DNA from: CAVDRM01 sp963626285
GTDB lineage: Bacteria > Bacillota > Clostridia > Christensenellales > Aristaeellaceae
NCBI GenBank assembly: GCA_963626285.1
Contig: CAVFWQ010000097.1
Coordinates: forward strand, 1-7,022
Direction of reading: 5' to 3'
DNA: 7,022 nucleotides
The notes below the pieces were generated by a model, which did no database searches, was not told the origin of the DNA, and saw nothing but the letters and a program-made list of their open reading frames with translations. Position numbers and translations under genes: made by a program. Numbering within the stretch: position 1 is the stretch's first letter; each line of letters begins with the position of its first letter. Positions 1-5,106 of this stretch are shown here, piece after piece.

Positions 1-2
1 AG

Positions 3-125
3 AAAGAGTGCGCAGGCTTTGAGCCGGGGATGTTCGTGGCGCTGGTGGATAAGGTAATCATCCAGCACGATGGGTGCATTGAATTCTATTTTAGAAATGG
101 AATGAAATGTGAGCATCGACAATAA
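3..125 (+). CDS. C-terminal end of a large serine recombinase (partial)
   Basis: The reading frame is open from the window edge and ends at TAA 123-125, giving 40 residues. They include the stretch LVDKVIIQHDGCIEFYFRNG. A 'VDKV-I-HxDG-IEFxFRNG' ending is typical, from memory of the family, of large serine site-specific recombinases carried on Clostridia mobile elements, where the extreme C-terminus forms a small beta-rich module. The catalytic N-terminal serine domain lies outside the window, so activity cannot be judged. The gene probably marks the end of an integrated element next to the polysaccharide locus. A terminator follows 11 bases after the stop. The family call rests on a short segment only. 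Confidence 0.6.
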   Translation, partial: KECAGFEPGMFVALVDKVIIQHDGCIEFYFRNGMKCEHRQ

Positions 126-136
126 ATACTAATAAC

Positions 137-181
137 AAAAAGGCCTGATAGTCTGTTCTTATGCGGGCAATCAGGCTTTTT
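137..181. terminator. Bidirectional intrinsic terminator between serine recombinase and invertible segment
   Basis: The arms AAAAAGGCCTGAT (137-149) and ATCAGGCTTTTT (170-181) pair with one bulged G around a loop of about 20 nt. The A-run on the left and T-run on the right give a U-tract to transcripts of either strand. On the plus strand it closes the serine recombinase gene. On the minus strand it would stop transcripts started at the promoter 300-328. Confidence 0.7.
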
Positions 182-221
182 CTATAGTTTTGTCCCTGCT
201 CAAATGCGGCATCCATGAAGA

Positions 222-247
222 TGTCGCAAAATTTTGTACTTTGCGGC
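222..247 (+). repeat. Left inverted repeat of the invertible segment (IRL)
   Basis: The reverse complement of 227-247 is identical over 21 bp to 1725-1745. Across one mismatch (226 versus 1746) four more bases match, giving 25/26 identity between 222-247 and 1725-1750. The repeat contains the 10-bp palindrome CAAAATTTTG, a symmetric core of the kind tyrosine recombinases bind as two half sites. Inverted rather than direct orientation predicts inversion of the DNA between the copies, not excision. Confidence 0.85.
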
Positions 248-253
248 GGCAGT

Positions 254-294
254 AGATGAGATGCAGGTATTTTGGAAATTCCGTCTCATCATCT
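254..294 (-). other. Stem-loop at the 5' end of the invertible promoter's transcript
   Basis: AGATGAGA (254-261) pairs with TCTCATC within 284-294. With a predicted start near 293 for the minus-strand promoter, the transcript would begin with this stem almost at its first nucleotide. In the inverted (ON) state it would form the first structure of the operon leader. It may stabilise the 5' end or be read by the NusG paralogue; neither can be shown here. Confidence 0.4.
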
Positions 295-299
295 GCTAT

Positions 300-328
300 A
301 TTATATATGAAAAGCTTTACCTTGTCAA
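300..328 (-). promoter_or_regulatory. Consensus sigma-70/SigA promoter inside the invertible segment, pointing out across IRL
   Basis: Read on the minus strand, TTGACA (328 down to 323) is followed after exactly 17 bp by TATAAT (305 down to 300), so both hexamers are perfect consensus at optimal spacing. The start would fall near 293, and transcription leaves the segment through the left repeat towards the terminator at 137-181. No gene lies downstream in this orientation. If the segment inverts, the same promoter sits on the plus strand about 300 bp upstream of the NusG-like gene. Confidence 0.8.
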
Positions 329-348
329 CATTAATTTTGCTTTAAAAG

Positions 349-371
349 CGCCTGTCTCCTTTTTTCAGGCG
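349..371. other. Short hairpin upstream of the invertible promoter
   Basis: CGCCTG (349-354) pairs with CAGGCG (366-371) around an 11-nt T-rich loop. On the minus strand the stem is followed by GCTTTT, a weak U-tract. It might shield the promoter 300-328 from transcription arriving from behind, but six pairs and a short T-run make it only a candidate. Confidence 0.3.
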
Positions 372-389
372 TTCAATGCGGAAAACTGA

Positions 390-418
390 TTCAGACAGGG
401 TTTATCGAAGGCCATTAT
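390..418 (+). promoter_or_regulatory. Weak candidate promoter for the recombinase gene
   Basis: TTCAGA (390-395) and CATTAT (413-418) are separated by 17 bp, each matching 4 of 6 consensus bases, about 120 bp upstream of the recombinase start. It is the best plus-strand candidate seen in 248-540 but is far weaker than the minus-strand promoter. Confidence 0.25.
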
Positions 419-453
419 CTTACAGACAGCTCAGCAAAACGGCGCAATATTAT

Positions 454-476
454 AAGCCGTCAAAGAAGCCGTCAAA
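454..476 (+). repeat. Tandem AAGCCGTCAAA repeats upstream of recombinase
   Basis: Two exact copies of AAGCCGTCAAA start at 454 and 466, 12 bp apart. A third exact copy and a partial one lie just past the recombinase stop (1665-1684). Short iterated direct repeats beside an integrase gene resemble the arm-type sites bound by the N-terminal arm-binding domain of Tn916- and lambda-class integrases. Alternatively they could bind an accessory or autoregulatory protein. Confidence 0.5.
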
Positions 477-540
477 AAACGCAGTATCTTGAATCCAGAA
501 GGGAGAACTGCAGATACGTCACCAAGGAGGAAGAAATCAT

Positions 541-1653
541 ATGCCCAGACACGGAGAAAACATTTATAAGCGCAGGGATGGCCGCTATGAAGGCCGCTAT
601 GTTATCGGAAAAACCGCAGCAGGGAAAACCAGATTCGGATATGTCTATGGTTATCAGTATACGGAAGTGCGAAATGAACTGCTTCGGAAAAAAGCTGAAC
701 TTTTAAAGACAGACAGTCAAACTGTCCGTTGCCGCAGCGTGCTTTTGCGTGATTGGCTGCGGCGCTGGCCGGAAAACGAGCTGCTTGGCAGCGTGAAGGC
801 GTCATCCTACCAGACGTATCTCAGGCAAATCAACGTGCATCTGCTTCCCGCGCTCGGACACCTTTCGCTGTCTGAGGTGACTCCTGCTGTCGTTTACGAT
901 TTTGTCTCACAGATGGAAGGCGCAGGGCTTGCGAACAGCACCGTCAAGGGCGCGCTCCGTCTGTAGAGCGCGGCGCTGCGCTCTGCTCAGGAGGAAGGAC
1001 TGATTCTCAAAAATCCCTGCAAAAGGATTCGGGTTCAGCCGAAAGAGGCAGATGAACAGCGGATATTGAGCCGTTCCGAGCAGGAAATGCTGCGAAAAGC
1101 AGCAGCGGCGCAGGATGATTTGCCCACGCTATTGAGCCTGTATACCGGCATGCGATTGGGCGAGGTGTGCGCGCTGAAATGGTCGGATATCGACTGGGAA
1201 AAGAAAACGGTCACAGTCAGAAGAACGGTGCAGCGAACGGCGAGCATAGAAAACAGCATGGGCAAGCGCACACTGCTGATGATTGGCTCGCCCAAGTCCA
1301 AACGTTCTCACCGCGTGCTGCCCATTCCGGATTTTCTGTTCACACTGTTGAAGAAGGCTGGTCTTGCCGCTGCGGAGACAGATGCATATATCTTTGGCAA
1401 GATCGGTCGCGCCGCGGAACCGCGCACCATGCAGCGGCATTTCCGGCGGATGACGCAGACGCTTGGACTTTCCGGCGTTCATTTCCATACGCTCAGGCAC
1501 AGCTTTGCCACGCGCCTGATGGAGCTGGGCGTCGATATTCAGACGATCAGTGCGCTGCTTGGTCATCAGTCGGCAAAGACCACGCTGGATTTCTACGGCC
1601 ACAGCCTGTCGGAACAACAGCTGTATGCAGCTTCTCTGCTTGCCGCCTGCTGA
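541..1653 (+). pseudogene. Tyrosine recombinase (integrase/invertase family), interrupted by in-frame TAG
   Basis: One continuous frame of 370 codons, broken only by TAG at 964-966 (codon 142). ATG 541 follows AAGGAGG (524-530) at 10 nt. Codons 1-60 resemble an AP2-like arm-binding domain (NIYKRRDGRYEGRYV), and about 70-170 a SAM-like core-binding domain. The catalytic domain has every expected residue: R205 (YTGMR), a lysine in SPKSKRSHR near 252-254, H316 and R319 (HTLRHS), H342 (LLGH) and tyrosine Y352 (DFYGHS). Coding resumes in frame after the stop as SAALRSAQEEGLI, so one point change (for example TTG or CAG to TAG) explains the break. The separate halves would be 541-966 and a possible TTG-started 1066-1653 lacking the DNA-binding domains. 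It sits inside the inverted repeats and is the obvious candidate to flip them. Confidence 0.85.
964..984 (+). other. Premature amber codon with an overlapping stem-loop
   Basis: TAG (964-966) is in frame in the recombinase. AGAGCGC (965-971) and GCGCTCT (978-984) form a perfect 7-bp GC-rich stem with a 6-nt loop that starts within the stop codon. Stem-loops 3' of stop codons can promote readthrough, but usually after a spacer of several bases, so this may be a by-product of the codons for SAALRSA. Confidence 0.5.
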
Positions 1654-1664
1654 TATTTCGGGAT

Positions 1665-1684
1665 AAGCCGTCAAAAGCCGTAAT
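1665..1684 (+). repeat. AAGCCGT repeats downstream of recombinase
   Basis: AAGCCGTCAAA (1665-1675) is an exact copy of the repeats at 454 and 466, and the longer stretch ATAAGCCGTCAAA is shared between 452-464 and 1663-1675. A partial copy, AAGCCGTAAT, begins at 1675. All copies run in the same direction, and this pair lies about 40 bp inside the right inverted repeat. Confidence 0.5.
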
Positions 1685-1724
1685 GCGGTTCTGAAAAACA
1701 CGGCGCAGCAAGGGTTTTCGCCCT

Positions 1725-1750
1725 GCCGCAAAGTACAAAATTTTGTGACA
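1725..1750 (+). repeat. Right inverted repeat of the invertible segment (IRR)
   Basis: This is the inverted partner of 222-247, with 21 bp identical followed by one mismatch and four more matches. This copy contains a perfect 12-bp palindrome, ACAAAATTTTGT (1735-1746). It lies about 220 bp upstream of the NusG-like gene. Confidence 0.85.
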
Positions 1751-1973
1751 GCAATTTCAAAGGCACAGACTGAGCGCAGCGCCGGAGAATACAGCATAAG
1801 CCTTCTGCTGAAGGGAGAAGCTGCAGGATCAGGCGGCTCTGTGCCGGACACAAATCATCCGACGAAACACACGGCTGGGTTCAGCGGTGCGGAGGACGAT
1901 GAAGCATATGAAGGAGCGAATTGCCGAAGACGGCTGCCGCAAAAAGCAGCCTGTGAGATCGGAGGGCGAAGCT
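1751..1973 (+). promoter_or_regulatory. Operon leader region outside the switch
   Basis: No convincing sigma-70 promoter was found between the right repeat and the NusG-like gene. A compact hairpin, CCTTC-TGCT-GAAGG, lies at 1801-1814. An overlapping alternative pairs AGCCTTCT (1799-1806, one bulged C) with AGAAGCT (1816-1822), so the leader could adopt either fold. LoaP-type NusG paralogues are known to act through a structured leader RNA, which makes this a reasonable candidate loading site, by inference only. The NusG-like frame is also open back to GTG 1887. Confidence 0.35.
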
Positions 1974-2537
1974 ATGCGCGAAGAATGCTTTGGCGATGCC
2001 TTGCCTGCTGACGAAAGGGGCGGGCAGCAGGAGAACGCTGTATACGGATGCGCGTTCTGCGTCACGGGCAAAGAGCAGCGGGTGGCAAATCGAATTCAGT
2101 CGGCCTGTCCCGATGTGCGCGCCGTGACCATGCGGCGGCTGAAATACAGAACGCGCAGCGGAGAAAAATTTCGGGAAGAGGCCATCGTCCTTCCAAGTTA
2201 CGTTTTTTTCAAGGCTCCTTCTGATGCTGAACCGATCATCCAATTTCCCCGGCAAAACCTGATCCGCGTGTTGACGCTGGATGACGGCAGGTGGCAGCTG
2301 ACCGGGGAGGACAAACGCTTTGTCCAATGGCTTTTCCGATATGACGGGCTTCTGGGCTTTTCACAGGCATACAGGGAAGGCGACAGGATACGAATCGTAT
2401 CCGGACCGCTTAAGGACATGGAGGGCAGGGTCACCCGCGTAGATAAACGCGGATGCAGCGGGCAGGTGATTCTTTCTTTTTACGGCAAGGACATTCCTGT
2501 GTGGCTGGGGTTCGAACTGATTAAAACGATTCAGTAA
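1974..2537 (+). CDS. NusG-family specialised antiterminator (LoaP/UpxY-like)
   Basis: A 187-residue NusG paralogue that should bind RNA polymerase and let it read through terminators in its own long operon. The NGN domain covers about residues 23-115 (VYGCAFCVTGKEQRVANRI at its start, LPSYVFFKAP in the middle). A KOW domain covers about 132-185 (EGDRIRIVSGPLKDMEG). Location as the first operon gene, not beside secE and ribosomal protein genes, argues for a specialised paralogue. The start ATG 1974 has GGAGG (1961-1965) at an ideal 8 nt. The frame also extends to GTG 1887 with ATGs at 1899 and 1908, but those add a low-complexity tail outside the NGN fold. No promoter was found directly upstream apart from the one in the invertible segment. 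The family call is firm; assignment to LoaP over other NusG paralogues is inferred from Firmicutes context. Confidence 0.85.
   Translation: MREECFGDALPADERGGQQENAVYGCAFCVTGKEQRVANRIQSACPDVRAVTMRRLKYRTRSGEKFREEAIVLPSYVFFKAPSDAEPIIQFPRQNLIRVLTLDDGRWQLTGEDKRFVQWLFRYDGLLGFSQAYREGDRIRIVSGPLKDMEGRVTRVDKRGCSGQVILSFYGKDIPVWLGFELIKTIQ
2386..2402. repeat. 17-nt perfect palindrome inside the NusG-like gene
   Basis: GGATACGA (2386-2393), a central A, then TCGTATCC (2395-2402). It lies in codons for DRIRIVS at the KOW domain. It could be an operator or an RNA hairpin with an unusably small loop; chance within coding sequence is quite possible. Confidence 0.4.
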
Positions 2538-2553
2538 TGCGGGAGGCATATGC

Positions 2554-3546
2554 TTGAAACAGTGTACCAAAGAGCCCGGAACAAAGCTGAAGGCTGTTTG
2601 TGTTCTGCTGATTGCTGCCGCTGTCCTGTTTGGGCTGTACCTTGGCGGACGATGGCTGGAAACACGGGGAAACAACCCCGAACCGCGCGGAAATTATCAT
2701 GAACGGAAAGCGAACGAAGCGACGGTAACGTATAACGGCACGGTTTATCGGCAGCGGAAAAAACTGACCTCCGTCCTGCTTATGGGCATTGACCATGACA
2801 GCGGAGAGAGCGGCGGGCAGGCGGATTTTTTGCAGCTGCTGGTCATTGACGATACCGCCGAAACCGTGAAACGCCTGCCGATAGACAGGGATACCATGAC
2901 ACCCATCACGGTGCTTGGCGTGCTGGGCAATCGCTCTGGCGTGCGCACGGCGCAGGTTTCTCTTTCCCATGGCTTTGGCGACGGAAAAGAAAAAAGCTGT
3001 GCATTGACGGTAGAAGCTGTTTCCAACCTGCTGCTGGGCGTGTCAATTGATTATTATATGGCCATGAACATGGACGGCATCGCGGCACTGAACGACATGG
3101 CGGGCGGCGTCACCGTAACACTGGCGGACGACTTTTCCACGCTGGATCCTGCGATGATAAAGGGCGCCACGCTGACGCTGCACGGCGAGCAGGCGGAGAT
3201 TTATGTACGCAGCCGCATGAGCGTGGGCATTGGCACCAATGAAGCCCGCATGACACGGCAGGAACAGTACGTTGCAAAGCTTTTTGCGCAGCTGGATGCG
3301 CAGATGCGAAGCGAGCAGAACTTTTCGGGAACGATGTTTGATACGCTGTCGCCCTACCTGACCACTGACATTGACCGAGGCCGGCTGATGAACATGGTGT
3401 GGCTGGCGAAAGACTATGCGCGGCCGCAGCCGCTGAGCATCGTCGGTGAGCACAGAATCGGCAGCGACGGGTTCATGCAGTTCTATGCCGATGAAGCGTC
3501 GCTGTATGCAGCGGTGCTTGATCTGTTTTATGAAGAAGTGAAGTAA
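2554..3546 (+). CDS. LytR-CpsA-Psr (LCP) family membrane protein
   Basis: 330 residues. LCP enzymes move polyprenyl-pyrophosphate-linked glycopolymers onto peptidoglycan on the outer face of the membrane, so this protein likely anchors the polysaccharide made here. There is a short cytoplasmic tail, one membrane helix (about 12-31) and an extracellular LCP domain (about 72-240). Family landmarks are LLMGID (D80), ADF (D91), the IDRDTM variant of the IPRDT motif (R112), SIDYYMAMNMDGIAALNDMAGGV as the central signature (stated here in part), and the arginine cluster R219, R221, R232 and R235 with RQEQYV. The start is TTG 2554, 7 nt after GGGAGG (2541-2546). The nearby ATG 2550 is in another frame and soon ends. 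It begins 16 bp after the NusG-like stop, so it is cotranscribed. No C-terminal extra domain beyond about residue 250 is recognisable. Confidence 0.85.
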   Translation: MKQCTKEPGTKLKAVCVLLIAAAVLFGLYLGGRWLETRGNNPEPRGNYHERKANEATVTYNGTVYRQRKKLTSVLLMGIDHDSGESGGQADFLQLLVIDDTAETVKRLPIDRDTMTPITVLGVLGNRSGVRTAQVSLSHGFGDGKEKSCALTVEAVSNLLLGVSIDYYMAMNMDGIAALNDMAGGVTVTLADDFSTLDPAMIKGATLTLHGEQAEIYVRSRMSVGIGTNEARMTRQEQYVAKLFAQLDAQMRSEQNFSGTMFDTLSPYLTTDIDRGRLMNMVWLAKDYARPQPLSIVGEHRIGSDGFMQFYADEASLYAAVLDLFYEEVK

Positions 3547-3547
3547 G

Positions 3548-3562
3548 TGCCCATCAAGGGCA
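3548..3562 (+). other. Small intra-operon hairpin after the LCP gene
   Basis: TGCCC (3548-3552) pairs with GGGCA (3558-3562) around ATCAA, followed by only TTT. It is too short for an efficient terminator and more likely a weak attenuator or an mRNA 3'-end stabiliser. Confidence 0.35.
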
Positions 3563-3617
3563 TTTGCGATAGATGGCGCGGCATAATCCACGCCGAAAAA
3601 AGGAAGGATGATTCCCT

Positions 3618-4214
3618 ATGAAAAAGCTTGCCTGCATGCTGCTCGCGCTCCTGCTGGGGCTGACCTCCGTTGCCGCGCTGGCAGAGTCCACACCCAGTAA
3701 GACGACCGCCGACCTGACGAAGGTTGAAGTGACCGCTGAAAATCTGCCCGCAGATTCCGGCTTCTTCATCCGCCTAATCAACGAAGAAGAGACGGAATAC
3801 AGGGAGTTGCTGGACATCTGCGAAGCCGAAGTCGCAAAACTGGCTGCGGCTGACAGCGTTGAAGCTTACTTTGGCAAGGATGTTGATTTGAAGGCCATCG
3901 TCGCCGCCGATTCTCTGAACGTATTTGAATTCAAGCCCGTCATTGCCGGTGATTACGATGCTGCCTACGGCAAAGTTACGGCTAAGATGCTGTTTTCCAC
4001 ACCCTACGAAGCGGGTGAAAAGGTTGCCGTGATGGTCGGTCTGGTGACCGAGAATGCGGATGGGACTCTCACCGTGGATTGGAACGCCTTTGGGGGCATC
4101 GGCATTGCTGCCGAGCAGGTCGAAGAAGTCGGCAGAATTCAGGTGGAGCTGGACGCGGAAACCGTTTTGGCGATTCAGAACGGCATTGCGCTGCTGGCAG
4201 TTGTCAGCGACTGA
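3618..4214 (+). CDS. Small secreted protein of unknown function
   Basis: 198 residues with a clear Sec signal peptide: MKK, a hydrophobic core at about 4-21, and a likely cleavage after ALA (residue 22). No lipobox cysteine follows, so the mature protein of about 176 residues is probably released or wall-associated. The mature part is acidic, rich in Ala, Glu, Asp and Val, with no second membrane segment and no cysteine beyond the one in ELLDICEAE. I recognise no enzyme motif. Alternating hydrophobic stretches (FEFKPVIAG, VAVMVGLV, LTVDWNAF) suggest a beta-rich domain. ATG 3618 follows AGGAAGG (3601-3607). It sits between the LCP gene and the chain-length gene and is followed at once by a strong terminator, so it may be the last gene of a short transcript. 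A role in handling or displaying the polymer is a guess from position only. Confidence 0.75.
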   Translation: MKKLACMLLALLLGLTSVAALAESTPSKTTADLTKVEVTAENLPADSGFFIRLINEEETEYRELLDICEAEVAKLAAADSVEAYFGKDVDLKAIVAADSLNVFEFKPVIAGDYDAAYGKVTAKMLFSTPYEAGEKVAVMVGLVTENADGTLTVDWNAFGGIGIAAEQVEEVGRIQVELDAETVLAIQNGIALLAVVSD

Positions 4215-4234
4215 AGCTGAAGCAGCCGGTTAGA

Positions 4235-4295
4235 GAGACGCCGGAAAGCCGCAGGACAGTAAATGATCGTTCGGCTTTTCAGCGTCTCCCTTTTT
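4235..4295 (+). terminator. Strong intrinsic terminator inside the polysaccharide operon
   Basis: The 17-nt arms at 4235-4251 (GAGACGCCGGAAAGCCG) and 4272-4288 pair at 15 positions plus one G-U, with one mismatch and a 20-nt loop, then CC and TTTTT (4291-4295). It lies between the secreted-protein gene and the chain-length gene, both on the plus strand. Read-through would be required to express the export and regulatory genes downstream, unless they have their own promoter; none is evident in 4296-4329. Confidence 0.8.
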
Positions 4296-4329
4296 CGGCA
4301 TTTTCTTTGACAGAACGGAGAAACGAAAC

Positions 4330-5106
4330 ATGGCGGATCAGCAAAAGAAACGAAACAAAGCCCCCGCTGCTTCCCGGATACAGCAGCCCGACAATGCGGC
4401 TGCGACAATCGATCTGGTGGAATTGATGTATCATCTTCTGGGCAGCTGGAAAATGCTCGTATGCCTTGCGCTGGCATTTGCCGTTGCGGCAGGGGTCTAT
4501 ACCTCGTTTTTTGTTACCCCCTTGTATCAGGCCACGTCAACGATCTACGTTCTCAGCCGCAGAGATTCCGCCATCAATATGTCGGATCTGCAAATCGGCA
4601 CAGCGCTGACCAGCGATTATATTAAAGTGTTCAAGATGTGGGAGGTGCATGAGGAGGTTATCTCCAACCTGAATCTGTCCTACACCTATCAGCAGATGCG
4701 CGATATGCTTTCCATTGTCAATGAGAACAATACGCGTATGCTGGATATCACCGTCACCTCGCCGTCCCCTTCGGAAGCCGCGGCCATCGCAAACGAATAT
4801 GCGAAGGTTGCCAGCCAATATATTGCCGACACGATGGCTACGGATAAACCGAACATCATGTCCGTAGCGCTTGTTCCTGCGAATCCCGTAAGTCCGAATA
4901 AAACGAAAAATATCCTGTTGGGCATGATACTGGGTCTTATGCTGGGCGCAGGTATTGTCGTCCTACACATGCTCACGAATGATACATATAAAACGGCCGA
5001 AGACATCCGCAAATATACCGGACTGGTCACACTGGCCATCGTTCCGATTGAAAATGAAAATGACTCAAGAAAGAACAAGAACGGAAGGGCGGTAAAAAGA
5101 AAGTGA
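4330..5106 (+). CDS. Wzz/CapA/YveK-type polysaccharide chain-length protein (BY-kinase activator)
   Basis: 258 residues with the Wzz layout: a cytoplasmic tail, first membrane helix (about 41-61), a short extracellular loop, second helix (about 194-215, NILLGMILGLMLGAGIVVL) preceded by the proline-rich PANPVSPNKTKN, and a cytoplasmic tail ending in a basic stretch (KNGRAVKRK). In Gram-positives this protein is separate from the kinase and activates it through the C-terminal cytoplasmic tail, setting polymer length at the membrane. Membrane entry is marked by IDLVELMYHLLGSWK, and PLYQATSTIYV follows helix 1. ATG 4330 has ACGGAG at about 9 nt. Its stop TGA (5104-5106) overlaps the start of the kinase gene, consistent with translational coupling and a working complex. 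It is the first gene after the internal terminator. Confidence 0.9.
   Translation: MADQQKKRNKAPAASRIQQPDNAAATIDLVELMYHLLGSWKMLVCLALAFAVAAGVYTSFFVTPLYQATSTIYVLSRRDSAINMSDLQIGTALTSDYIKVFKMWEVHEEVISNLNLSYTYQQMRDMLSIVNENNTRMLDITVTSPSPSEAAAIANEYAKVASQYIADTMATDKPNIMSVALVPANPVSPNKTKNILLGMILGLMLGAGIVVLHMLTNDTYKTAEDIRKYTGLVTLAIVPIENENDSRKNKNGRAVKRK

Larger units (their letters stand above)
248..1724. mobile_element. Putative invertible segment carrying a recombinase gene and an outward promoter
   Basis: About 1.48 kb lies between the 26-bp inverted repeats. It holds, from left to right, a minus-strand consensus promoter (300-328), a roughly 210-bp leader to the recombinase gene, the tyrosine recombinase (541-1653), and 71 bp up to the right repeat. 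The closest known design is the invertible promoters ('invertons') upstream of surface polysaccharide operons, flipped by tyrosine recombinases. Inversion would map position x to 1972 minus x, putting the promoter at 1644-1672 on the plus strand and the recombinase on the minus strand at 320-1431. That it inverts is inferred from repeat geometry; no inverted copy can be seen in a single sequence. Confidence 0.7.

Noticed and set aside
989..1002. AGGAGG followed by CTG as a restart site after the amber codon.
   Set aside because: The bases encode the family-typical AQEEGL stretch, so the Shine-Dalgarno match is probably incidental; CTG starts are rare.
1701..1729. Hairpin GCAAGGG/CCCTGC after the recombinase as a terminator.
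   Set aside because: The stem is short and bulged, and no T-run follows on the plus strand.
222..1750. Integrated element with attL and attR at the repeats.
   Set aside because: Integration by a tyrosine recombinase leaves direct repeats; these are inverted, which fits inversion instead.
1129..1851. Long minus-strand open frame across the recombinase and right repeat.
   Set aside because: It overlaps a clear tyrosine recombinase domain, shows no recognisable motifs and crosses the inverted repeat; it is a GC-rich shadow frame.
2550..2552. ATG at 2550 as start of the LCP gene.
   Set aside because: It is in a different frame and only 3 nt from the ribosome binding site; TTG 2554 gives the full LCP protein.
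4307..4312. TTGACA just after the internal terminator as a promoter for the chain-length gene.
   Set aside because: No -10-like hexamer occurs 15-19 bp downstream; that stretch runs into the start codon and coding sequence.
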